From an uncultured Rhodospirillaceae bacterium (GTDB lineage: Bacteria > Pseudomonadota > Alphaproteobacteria > RF32 > CAG-239), in NCBI GenBank assembly GCA_900313185.1, contig OMQI01000077.1:1-8729 (forward strand): a stretch of 8,729 nt of DNA, given 5' to 3'. Below are positions 1 through 6,083 of this stretch, piece by piece. Position 1 is the first letter of the stretch. Each line of letters opens with the position of its first letter. The notes beneath the pieces were generated by a model. It was not told the origin of the DNA and did no database searches. It saw only the letters and a program-made list of their open reading frames with translations. Both the position numbers and the translations under genes were made by a program.

Positions 1-75
1 AAAAAAGAAAGGAGTCTTAAATATATATTAAACTTTCTCGGCTATTTTGTGGCTAAAGTTAACTTAACAAAATAG
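1..75 (+). CDS. possible 3' end of an upstream gene (partial)
   Basis: Frame 1 is open from the window edge to a TAG at 73-75, giving 24 residues that end in NLTK. If real, it would stop 9 bases before the lipoprotein ATG, an operon-like spacing. Against it, the stretch is short and AT-rich, so an open frame of this size can occur by chance, and GGAG at 10-13 looks more like intergenic sequence. No family can be recognised. Confidence 0.2.
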   Translation, partial: KKERSLKYILNFLGYFVAKVNLTK

Positions 76-84
76 GATACGAAT

Positions 85-693
85 ATGAAAAGTTTATTCA
101 AAGTGATGTTGGCGGTTTTAACGGCTTTTAGTCTTAATGCCTGCTCTACAATGAACAATAATACGGCTACTCCGGAAAGATACGGAGATTTGCATTTTGA
201 TAACAAAGCGCCGATTCCGTTGATGGTAAAAACGGTAAATATTAAATCGGAATTTACTCCGTCGTTTACACGTCCGAATGTTGAACATTTGTTCCCGATT
301 TCTATTGAAAAAACAGCTAAAACTTGGGCAAAAGAGCGTTTGGAAGCTGCTGATTTGAATTCTAACCGCACGGCAGAATTTGTAATTCAAGATGCCAGCG
401 TTACCGCTACGGAAGAAAAATCTGACCAGCTTTTTGCCAAGGATAGATTAAAATATCATGCTACTTTGAAAGTTATGCTTAAAGTTATCGATAATCAGTC
501 TTCGGCACAAACTTCGGTTGAAGCATATCGTGATTTGGTTATGCCGATAGATACTTCCATTGAGGATAAAGAAAAGCATTGGAATGAAATGGTTGCCAAT
601 TTGTTCCAATCGTTTGACGATTATATGGAAGCTAACGCCCGTAAGTACTTGAATATGTACATTAAAGACGATAAAAGCGTTACTCAATTTTAG
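85..693 (+). CDS. small outer-membrane-type lipoprotein of unknown function
   Basis: The 202-residue protein begins with a lipoprotein signal: K2/K6, a hydrophobic stretch at about 7-17, and the lipobox LNAC ending at Cys20. Ser at position +2 would, by the enterobacterial Lol rule, direct it to the outer membrane. AGGA at 74-77 sits 7 bases before the ATG and supports this start. The mature part has no further membrane segment. It has an RPNVEHLFP stretch near residues 63-71, a KTWAKERL helix near 77-84, and an amphipathic C-terminal helix (EMVANLFQSFDDYMEANARKYL region). From memory this resembles a conserved family of uncharacterised alphaproteobacterial lipoproteins; I cannot confirm that without a search, and I assign no function. 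Its stop overlaps the stop of the convergent ApaG-like gene. All seven prolines use CCG, as is usual elsewhere in the window, so it does not look foreign. Confidence 0.85.
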   Translation: MKSLFKVMLAVLTAFSLNACSTMNNNTATPERYGDLHFDNKAPIPLMVKTVNIKSEFTPSFTRPNVEHLFPISIEKTAKTWAKERLEAADLNSNRTAEFVIQDASVTATEEKSDQLFAKDRLKYHATLKVMLKVIDNQSSAQTSVEAYRDLVMPIDTSIEDKEKHWNEMVANLFQSFDDYMEANARKYLNMYIKDDKSVTQF

Positions 694-1106
694 TGGCATT
701 GAGGGTGATAAATCTTAGTTATCTCAGTGCTTAACTGCATAAGCGGAAGCTTAATTTTCAAAGGTGTTCCATCGGAATTTACAGCTTCGCAAAAACCATA
801 CAATATCGCAGCGTTTCCTTCAAATGTTGCGGTATCTTCGTATTCAAAATATTCTCCCGGTTCCAAATCCGGCAATTCGCCGTTAAATCCTTGTGTCGAA
901 TAATATTGATTGTTTCCGTAACTGTCGGTAATGCAAAAATCTTGCTTGATTAAGCAGATTCGTTTATCGGAATTATTTTCTATACGTAAACAAAAAGCCC
1001 ACAACTCACGTCCCGAATTTTCGCAATCAAGCTGTTCGGGATACGCTTCCACGGCAATGTCACCGGTATGTTCTAAAAAATAATCCGTATCATTATTATC
1101 AAGCAT
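690..1106 (-). CDS. divergent ApaG-domain (DUF525) protein
   Basis: The 138-residue protein fits the ApaG fold along most of its length. An opening strand TGDIAVEAYPEQ (14-25) is followed by WAFCLRIENNSD (36-47), matching the ApaG 'yvFaYtVtIrN' strand. GFNGELPDLEPGEYFEY (73-89) corresponds to the family's GxVGxxPxLxPGExFxY signature. G104 and the end IKLPLMQL (118-125) match the family's closing 'idIPxFxL'. It is divergent: the glycine-rich signature is degraded and the usual GxMxGxY is replaced by AILYGFCEA. ApaG proteins are small beta-sandwich proteins of unclear biochemical role; in enterobacteria apaG lies just downstream of ksgA. Here it lies downstream of a cupin gene, about 6 kb from rsmA. 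AGAGGA (1114-1119 on the top strand) is the ribosome binding site, 7 bases before the ATG, and lies in a hairpin. The gene symbol is withheld because orthology to classical apaG is unproven. Confidence 0.75.
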   Translation of the reverse strand: MLDNNDTDYFLEHTGDIAVEAYPEQLDCENSGRELWAFCLRIENNSDKRICLIKQDFCITDSYGNNQYYSTQGFNGELPDLEPGEYFEYEDTATFEGNAAILYGFCEAVNSDGTPLKIKLPLMQLSTEITKIYHPQCH

Positions 1107-1109
1107 AAA

Positions 1110-1171
1110 AAAATCCTCTTATCTTTCGTATTAAGGATTCATTAACCTTTGAGAAAGTTCAAGAGGATTTT
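1110..1171 (-). promoter_or_regulatory. leader hairpin covering the ribosome binding site of the ApaG-like gene
   Basis: Top-strand AAAATCCTCTT (1110-1120) and AAGAGGATTTT (1161-1171) are perfect 11-base inverted copies. An inner pair CTTTC (1123-1127)/GAAAG (1153-1157) and a further AAGG (1133-1136)/CCTT (1146-1149) extend the helix. In the minus-strand mRNA the 3' arm contains the AGAGGA ribosome binding site and runs into seven U residues immediately before the AUG. The structure could therefore block translation. It could also act as a weak intrinsic terminator or attenuator between the cupin gene and this gene. The pairing is seen directly; the function is inferred. G+C in the outer stem is only 3 of 11 pairs, so stability is modest. 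Confidence 0.5.
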
Positions 1172-1206
1172 AAAGTTATGCCAAGACTTATGCACAGCAA
1201 ATTTGT

Positions 1207-1572
1207 TTATTTAACTCTGCCATACTTGTCTTCAAAACGGACAATATCGTTTTCATCGAGGTTTTCCCCGACTTGTACTTCAATAAATTCCATCGGCTCA
1301 TCGGTGTTGTTTTGGATTCTGTGTTTTGTTTCCACCGGAATGTATACCGATTCGCCGGCTTTTTTGGTTATTTCCATTTCTCCCAAAGTAATGGTGGCAA
1401 TGCCTTTAACAATAATCCAGTGTTCGGCTCTGAAATGATGCAACTGCAAAGAAAGAATATCGCCGGAATTAACCATAATGTGTTTAACACAAAATCCTTC
1501 ACCGCAATCAATTACTTCCCAAGTTCCCCACGGACGAGTGTCTTTTTGTCCGCGCATATATGTGTTTGCCAT
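1207..1572 (-). CDS. stand-alone mannose-6-phosphate isomerase type II-like cupin
   Basis: This 121-residue single-domain cupin closely matches the C-terminal isomerase domain of bifunctional ManC/AlgA proteins. RPWGTWEVI (13-21) opens the domain. The metal-site motif SLQLHHFRAEHW (41-52) supplies Gln43, His45 and Glu50, and IPVETKHRIQN (78-88) supplies His84. EVQVGENLDENDIVRFEDKYGR (98-119) is the family's highly conserved end. It lacks the nucleotidyltransferase domain (about 350 residues) of the bifunctional enzymes. It may interconvert mannose-6-phosphate and fructose-6-phosphate, or be a related sugar cupin; no sugar gene adjoins it, so the substrate is inferred from the fold only. AAGGAGA (top strand 1578-1584) precedes the ATG by 5 bases, a strong ribosome binding site that fixes the start. 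It is transcribed away from ptsP and probably ahead of the ApaG-like gene. Confidence 0.88.
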   Translation of the reverse strand: MANTYMRGQKDTRPWGTWEVIDCGEGFCVKHIMVNSGDILSLQLHHFRAEHWIIVKGIATITLGEMEITKKAGESVYIPVETKHRIQNNTDEPMEFIEVQVGENLDENDIVRFEDKYGRVK

Positions 1573-1651
1573 TTAAATCTCCTTTTTTAGTTTACATAAA
1601 TTAAAAAATAATATAAACCATAAAGACAAGGTTGCAACAATTTTTATAGGT
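1573..1651. promoter_or_regulatory. divergent promoter region between the cupin gene and ptsP
   Basis: This 79-base AT-rich gap must drive the cupin gene leftward and probably the ptsP operon rightward. For the minus strand, TTGCAA (1632-1637) and TATTAT (1608-1613 read on the minus strand) are spaced 18 bases and would start transcription about 30 bases before the cupin ATG. For the plus strand, TTTACA (1591-1596) with TATAAA (1612-1617) has a short 15-base spacer and is weaker. An 8-base palindrome GTTGCAAC (1631-1638) overlaps the minus-strand -35 and could be an operator, but at this length it may be chance. Confidence 0.35.
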
Positions 1652-3874
1652 ATGTCCATGCAAATTTCAACAGCCGTAAGCGAGGCGCTTGCCATTCAAC
1701 GATTAATCAGTGCGGAATTACTCAAATCAACTCCGATGGCAGAAAAACTCGGTAAGATATTGAAGTCGTTTGTTTCCGCAACTAAGGCGCAGTCGGCAAT
1801 TTTATATGCTACGGTTGATGAGAATTATTTGGAAATGATGGGTGAATATCACGCCGAAAACTATAAAACTAACATTCGCTACAATGAAGATTATATCGGT
1901 AAAAGTGCCGCTACAAAGCGCCCGCAACAGGAAATAAACAAAGGCCTTAATGTTTCTATGATAAGCGTTCCGGTGTTGCGTGCAAATATTACCATTGGCG
2001 CTTTGGTTATCACTAAGAACGGTGATGACGGATTTGATGAAAGTGAAGCCGAATTGGTGGAAACACTGGCTTTGTCTTTGCCGGATTTATTTTCAACCAA
2101 TGCTTTTACCGAATATCGCAACCAGATTATAAGAGAAAAAGGTATTGTCGTGCGTGACGCCTTACATGGGGTGAGCCTTAACAAAGGATATGGTGTCGGT
2201 AAAGCGGTGTTCCATCGTCGTCATCGTGATTTGGTTAATATCTTTGCCGAAAATATTGAGTTGGAAAAATCCAAATTGGCGGAAGGCCGAGAGCGTATGG
2301 TAAAATATATTGATACCAAAATGGCTCAGGCCGACAGTTCTATAGGTAATACCGCCGAAATTATGGAAGCATATAAGATGTTTGCCCTTGACAAGGGGTG
2401 GTATAAAAAAATCAGCGCCGACATTGATAAGGGTTATACGGCCGAGGCGGCAGTTGAACACGTTTATGAAGATATGTGGAATAAATTGTCGGCAACCAAC
2501 GATCAATATTTGCGGGAAAGATTGTATGATTTGCGTGATGTATCCGACCGTTTACGGGCATTTATTGCCGGTGAAGAAGAAAGTTTTCAAGTGCCGGCTG
2601 ATGAAGATATAATAATCATTGCTCAAACAATGGGACCGGCTGATTTGATGGACTACAGCTACGAGCATATTCGTGGTTTGATTATTGAAGATTGTACACC
2701 GACAATGCACGTTGTAATTGTGGCCAAGGCTCTTAATATTCCGGTAATTGCAAAAATACACGGTGTATTGAAAGAAATAAAAATAGGAGAAACCATTGCC
2801 GTCAATGGGGAAGAGGCAATGGTTTACGTGCGTCCGTCCGCTCGTTTGATTAATGATTATCAAAAAAAATCAACGGGAATAAAAAAGGTTTTTGCCGAAT
2901 TAAATAAGATAAAAGATTTGCCGACGGAAACGCTCGATGGTGTTAAGATTAATTTAGCTATGAACTATGGTTTGGATTTGGACTATGAATATATAAAACC
3001 TACCAAATGCTCGGGCATTGGTCTCTATCGAACCGAGATTACATTTATGTCTGCCGACAAGATGCCTGACGTGGAAAGTCAGGAGCGGCAATATAAAAAA
3101 TTGTTTGATGCAATGGGTAATAAAAAAATTATTTTCCGTAGCCTGGATGTCGGATCCGATAAGTTTTTGCCGTATTGGGGTGAGTTGAAAGAGGAAAATC
3201 CGGCATTGGGATGGCGTTCGATTCGCATAACGCTTGATCGTCGTGCCATATTAAAAAGACAGATTCGGGCTATGCTTCGTGCCGCTGCCGATAAAGAACT
3301 CAATGTAATGTTCCCGATGGTTTCGTCATTGCAGGAATTTTTAGAGGCTAAAGAAACCCTTATGTTAGAATATGAAAGGGAAAAACAACGGAAAAATCCG
3401 ACTGCCAAAAAAGTGAATGTCGGGATTATGATTGAAGTTCCGTCGGTTCTGTTTCAACTTGATGAATTGTTGCAACAGGTGGATTTTGTATCGGTGGGAA
3501 CCAATGATTTATATCAGTTTGTATTTGCTTGCGATAGGGGAAATCCTCGCTTGTCTGACAGATATGATGTGCTTTCGGCGCCGTTTTTGAAGTTAATGAA
3601 GCTGATAGTTGATAAATCTAGTCAATATAAGGTGTATTGTTCGGTATGCGGTGAAATGGCCGGAAATCCTTTGGAAGCAATGGTTTTAATCGGGTTGGGA
3701 TATCGCAATTTGTCGGTTTCGGGAGCATCTTACGCAAAAGTCAAAAAAATGATTATGAGTATGAAAGAAGAAGATGTCGAAGATTACGTTAAGAGTCTTT
3801 TGAAATCACCAAAGAACAGTATTCGGCAACAATTGTTGGCATATGCGTATGATCACGCTATTGCAATTGATTGA
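1652..3874 (+). CDS. ptsP: phosphoenolpyruvate-protein phosphotransferase, nitrogen-PTS enzyme I (EI-Ntr)
   Basis: The 740-residue cytoplasmic protein takes phosphate from PEP and passes it to the HPr-like NPr and on to EIIA-Ntr, a regulatory rather than sugar-importing chain. Domains: a divergent GAF sensor at about 10-155; the enzyme I N-terminal region from GVSLNKGYGVG (173-183), with the HPr-binding helices at about 195-300; the swivelling phosphohistidine domain at about 315-400; the PEP-binding barrel at about 425-735. Catalytic features are present: phospho-acceptor His353 in TMHVVIVAKALNIP, GLYRTE (457-462), FRSLDVGSDK (495-504), SVGTNDLYQF (614-623), and Cys666 in VCGEMAGNP. The surround of His353 reads EDCTPTMH rather than the more usual EEGSPTAH or GGxTSH. 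ATG at 1652 is followed by ATG at 1658. ATAGG at 1646-1650 lies 1 base before the first but 7 before the second, so 1658 (738 residues) is the likelier start. No NPr or EIIA gene is nearby. Confidence 0.96.
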   Translation: MSMQISTAVSEALAIQRLISAELLKSTPMAEKLGKILKSFVSATKAQSAILYATVDENYLEMMGEYHAENYKTNIRYNEDYIGKSAATKRPQQEINKGLNVSMISVPVLRANITIGALVITKNGDDGFDESEAELVETLALSLPDLFSTNAFTEYRNQIIREKGIVVRDALHGVSLNKGYGVGKAVFHRRHRDLVNIFAENIELEKSKLAEGRERMVKYIDTKMAQADSSIGNTAEIMEAYKMFALDKGWYKKISADIDKGYTAEAAVEHVYEDMWNKLSATNDQYLRERLYDLRDVSDRLRAFIAGEEESFQVPADEDIIIIAQTMGPADLMDYSYEHIRGLIIEDCTPTMHVVIVAKALNIPVIAKIHGVLKEIKIGETIAVNGEEAMVYVRPSARLINDYQKKSTGIKKVFAELNKIKDLPTETLDGVKINLAMNYGLDLDYEYIKPTKCSGIGLYRTEITFMSADKMPDVESQERQYKKLFDAMGNKKIIFRSLDVGSDKFLPYWGELKEENPALGWRSIRITLDRRAILKRQIRAMLRAAADKELNVMFPMVSSLQEFLEAKETLMLEYEREKQRKNPTAKKVNVGIMIEVPSVLFQLDELLQQVDFVSVGTNDLYQFVFACDRGNPRLSDRYDVLSAPFLKLMKLIVDKSSQYKVYCSVCGEMAGNPLEAMVLIGLGYRNLSVSGASYAKVKKMIMSMKEEDVEDYVKSLLKSPKNSIRQQLLAYAYDHAIAID

Positions 3875-3909
3875 TTTTTATGTTATAAGCACCGCACAGG
3901 AGAAAAAAA

Positions 3910-4836
3910 GTGGAAGATTTAATAGAAAACGAAGAAGTGCAAACCATAGGCGAAATGCTACGGAATGCTCGTGTTAAACAAAATAAAACCCTCGATGAAA
4001 TAGCAGATGAACTCTGCATTAGAAAGTTTTATTTGAACGCAATTGAAAATATGGATTTTGCCAATATTCCGCCGATGCCGTATTGTTTGGGATTTGTGCG
4101 CAGTTATGCTAAACTATTAGGGCTCAACAGTGACAGAATAGTAGCTTCGTATAAGCAGATTTTAACCGGCGAAGATGAACCTAAACAGCAAAATACAAAG
4201 GGCGAAAAGGTTTCCTCATATCCACGTTTGAAACACGTGATTTTCGGTATTTTGGGACTCGTACTGTTGGCAGTGGCATGGTCGGTTTTGCCTACGACTT
4301 CAAAATTTGAAGATGTTTCCGAAGAAAGTTCGAATGTTCTGCCGAAACCGGTAATTGTTTCCGAAGAAGAAGAGAAAAAGGTTGAAAAGAAAGTAGTTGC
4401 CGAAGAAACGGAAAAGGTGAAAGACGAGAAAAAAATAGAAACCAAAACCAAAGCAGAAACAGATGCCGTTGCTGATGAAAAGCAAGTAAAAGATGCTAAG
4501 GAAGATAAAGATAAAAAAGTTAAAGCAGATGAAGAAACCAAGGCAACCGAAGATAAAAAAGAAGAAAAGAAGGCTGAAAAGGCTGTTCTTCCTCAAATGA
4601 AAATAGTGCTTACCGGCCCTTCGTGGTTGGAATTACGTCAGGATAAAAAAGTTCTGCTCAACGGTGTTTATAATAAGGGTTATAAGTATAATGTTCCATC
4701 TGAAAAAGGACTGATTATAACGGTTGGCAGACCTCGTAATGTGCAATTTTATTTGGATGAAAAGCCGGTTACGGTTGCTACCAATATAAATCGCAAAAAT
4801 ATTAGCTTGGATAAGTATTTCAAAACGCAAGATTAG
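3910..4836 (+). CDS. rodZ: RodZ-like membrane protein (HTH_25, transmembrane segment, RodZ C-terminal domain)
   Basis: The 308-residue protein has the RodZ architecture. A cytoplasmic Xre-type helix-turn-helix lies at about 12-84 (TIGEMLRNARVKQNKTLDEIA; PPMPYCLGFVRSYAKLLGL). One transmembrane segment lies at about 108-128. A long Lys/Glu-rich linker runs from about 150 to 226. A periplasmic RodZ domain follows at about 229-300 (KIVLTGPSWLELRQDKKVLL, then GLIITVGRPRNVQFYLDEKPV). RodZ tethers MreB filaments to the cell-wall elongation machinery and can influence gene expression. It starts with GTG: AGGAG at 3898-3902 is 7 bases upstream, and an in-frame TAA at 3886-3888 excludes an earlier start. 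It lies 35 bases after ptsP and 11 before hisS. In many alphaproteobacteria ispG sits between rodZ and hisS; here it is absent. The highly charged linker replaces the Pro-rich linker often seen. Orthology to RodZ is likely but sequence identity is low, as is usual for the family. Confidence 0.85.
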   Translation: MEDLIENEEVQTIGEMLRNARVKQNKTLDEIADELCIRKFYLNAIENMDFANIPPMPYCLGFVRSYAKLLGLNSDRIVASYKQILTGEDEPKQQNTKGEKVSSYPRLKHVIFGILGLVLLAVAWSVLPTTSKFEDVSEESSNVLPKPVIVSEEEEKKVEKKVVAEETEKVKDEKKIETKTKAETDAVADEKQVKDAKEDKDKKVKADEETKATEDKKEEKKAEKAVLPQMKIVLTGPSWLELRQDKKVLLNGVYNKGYKYNVPSEKGLIITVGRPRNVQFYLDEKPVTVATNINRKNISLDKYFKTQD

Positions 4837-4847
4837 GTAAACAGATA

Positions 4848-6083
4848 ATGGATAAGGTTCAGAGTGTTCGCGGCACTTATGATTTGTATGGTGCTACCAA
4901 AAGAAAGATGAAAAAAGTAATTTCTACCGGTTCTGATGTGGTGGAAAAATATGGTTTTGAAGAAATAGAAACTCCTATCTTTGAGTTTACGGAAGTATTT
5001 GCTCGCAATTTAGGGGATACTTCGGATATTGTAACTAAGGAAATGTATTGCTTTGAAGATAAAGGCGGTGACAGTTTGACGCTTCGTCCGGAAGGAACTG
5101 CCGGTGTGGTCAGAGCCTTTGTTTCTAACGGAATGCAACAAAATTTACCGGTTAAGTTTTATTATTCCGGTCCGATGTTTCGTTATGAGCGCCCGCAAAA
5201 AGGGCGTCAACGCCAATTTACACAATTCGGTGTCGAACTCTTGGGCATTGAAACACCGCAGGCCGATATAGAAGTTATTGCTATGGCCTATGAGTTTTTG
5301 GAAAAATTGGGGCTGAACGGTCAGGTTACCGTGGAAATTAATTCTTTAGGTGATGAAGAAAGCCGTAATGCATATCGCACTAAATTAGTGGCATATTTGC
5401 AAGAGCATTATGATGAATTATCTGAAGACAGTAAAAATCGTTTGCAGAAAAATCCGCTCAGAATTTTGGATTCCAAAGAGGAATGCGATAAAGCGGTGGT
5501 GGAAAATGCTCCGCTTTATGCTGATAGTTTGAATGAAGCGTCGCAAAAGTTTTTTGCCGATGTTTTGCGTGGATTAGATAATTTGGGCATCAAATATCGG
5601 ATAAACAACCGTTTGGTGCGTGGACTTGATTATTATTCGCATACGGTATTTGAATTGACAACCGATAAGCTCGGTGCTCAAGGGACGGTTTTGGCCGGCG
5701 GAAGATATAACGGATTGGTGTCGCAAATGGGCGGCGGCGATGTTGCCGGTATAGGTTGGGCTTGCGGTGTAGAAAGATTGTCTATGCTTTTGGAGGAAAA
5801 TGTGGATTTACCACGTCCGATAGCAGTTATTCCGGTTGGCGAAGATACAAACGATAAAGCTTTGGAAATTGCCCACAGTTTGCGTTTGGCCGGTTTTCAT
5901 GTTGAACAAAGTTACAGCGGAAATATGAAAAAACGGATGATGAAAGCCAATAAAGTAAATGCCGCAAAAGCAGTAATTATCGGCTCTGACGAACTGGCGA
6001 ACAATACAGTTACCTTGAAAGATTTAGACAGCGGTGAGCAAAAAACAATTTCTCAATCCGATTTGATAAAGGAATTACAATAA
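4848..6083 (+). CDS. hisS: histidyl-tRNA synthetase
   Basis: This 411-residue class II synthetase attaches histidine to tRNA-His in the cytoplasm. VRGTYDLYG (7-15) marks the N-terminus. Motif 1 lies around 38-62. Motif 2 is YYSGPMFRYERPQKGRQRQF (105-124), with Arg112 and the RPQKGR loop. The histidine-specific motif is LVRGLDYYSHTVFE (256-269) with catalytic Arg259, followed by LAGGRYNGL (282-290). Motif 3 is GWACGVERL (303-311). The anticodon-binding domain starts near RPIAVIPVG (323-331). All parts are intact and the length is normal. The only ribosome binding site is a weak AGG at 4835-4837 overlapping the rodZ stop, so translation is probably coupled to rodZ. The stop overlaps the prfA ATG by one base. 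The canonical motif 2 suggests the standard bacterial G-1-recognising type rather than the derived type of several other alphaproteobacterial orders. Confidence 0.98.
   Translation: MDKVQSVRGTYDLYGATKRKMKKVISTGSDVVEKYGFEEIETPIFEFTEVFARNLGDTSDIVTKEMYCFEDKGGDSLTLRPEGTAGVVRAFVSNGMQQNLPVKFYYSGPMFRYERPQKGRQRQFTQFGVELLGIETPQADIEVIAMAYEFLEKLGLNGQVTVEINSLGDEESRNAYRTKLVAYLQEHYDELSEDSKNRLQKNPLRILDSKEECDKAVVENAPLYADSLNEASQKFFADVLRGLDNLGIKYRINNRLVRGLDYYSHTVFELTTDKLGAQGTVLAGGRYNGLVSQMGGGDVAGIGWACGVERLSMLLEENVDLPRPIAVIPVGEDTNDKALEIAHSLRLAGFHVEQSYSGNMKKRMMKANKVNAAKAVIIGSDELANNTVTLKDLDSGEQKTISQSDLIKELQ

Noticed and set aside
10..13. GGAG as a ribosome binding site for a short gene near the left edge.
   Set aside because: No ATG, GTG or TTG follows at a workable distance.
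42..390. Two open frames on the minus strand opposite the lipoprotein gene.
   Set aside because: They overlap a gene with a clear lipobox and ribosome binding site, and show no family resemblance.
729..753. Alternating GCTTA / TAAGC / GCTTA units that could form two exclusive small hairpins, one with a GGAA tetraloop followed by ATTTT.
   Set aside because: They lie within the coding end of the ApaG-like gene, stems are only 5 bp, and they explain no clear signal. At most a very weak terminator for the lipoprotein transcript.
1178..1590. Plus-strand open frames opposite the cupin gene.
   Set aside because: The minus-strand cupin has full metal-binding motifs and a strong ribosome binding site; the plus-strand frames are overlapping shadows without known domains.
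4104..4541. Long open frame on the minus strand opposite the rodZ-like gene (145 residues, very Ser/Thr/Phe-rich).
   Set aside because: It is the complement of the Lys/Glu-rich linker: GAA/AAG codons read backwards give TTC/CTT. It has no supporting ribosome binding site or recognisable domain.
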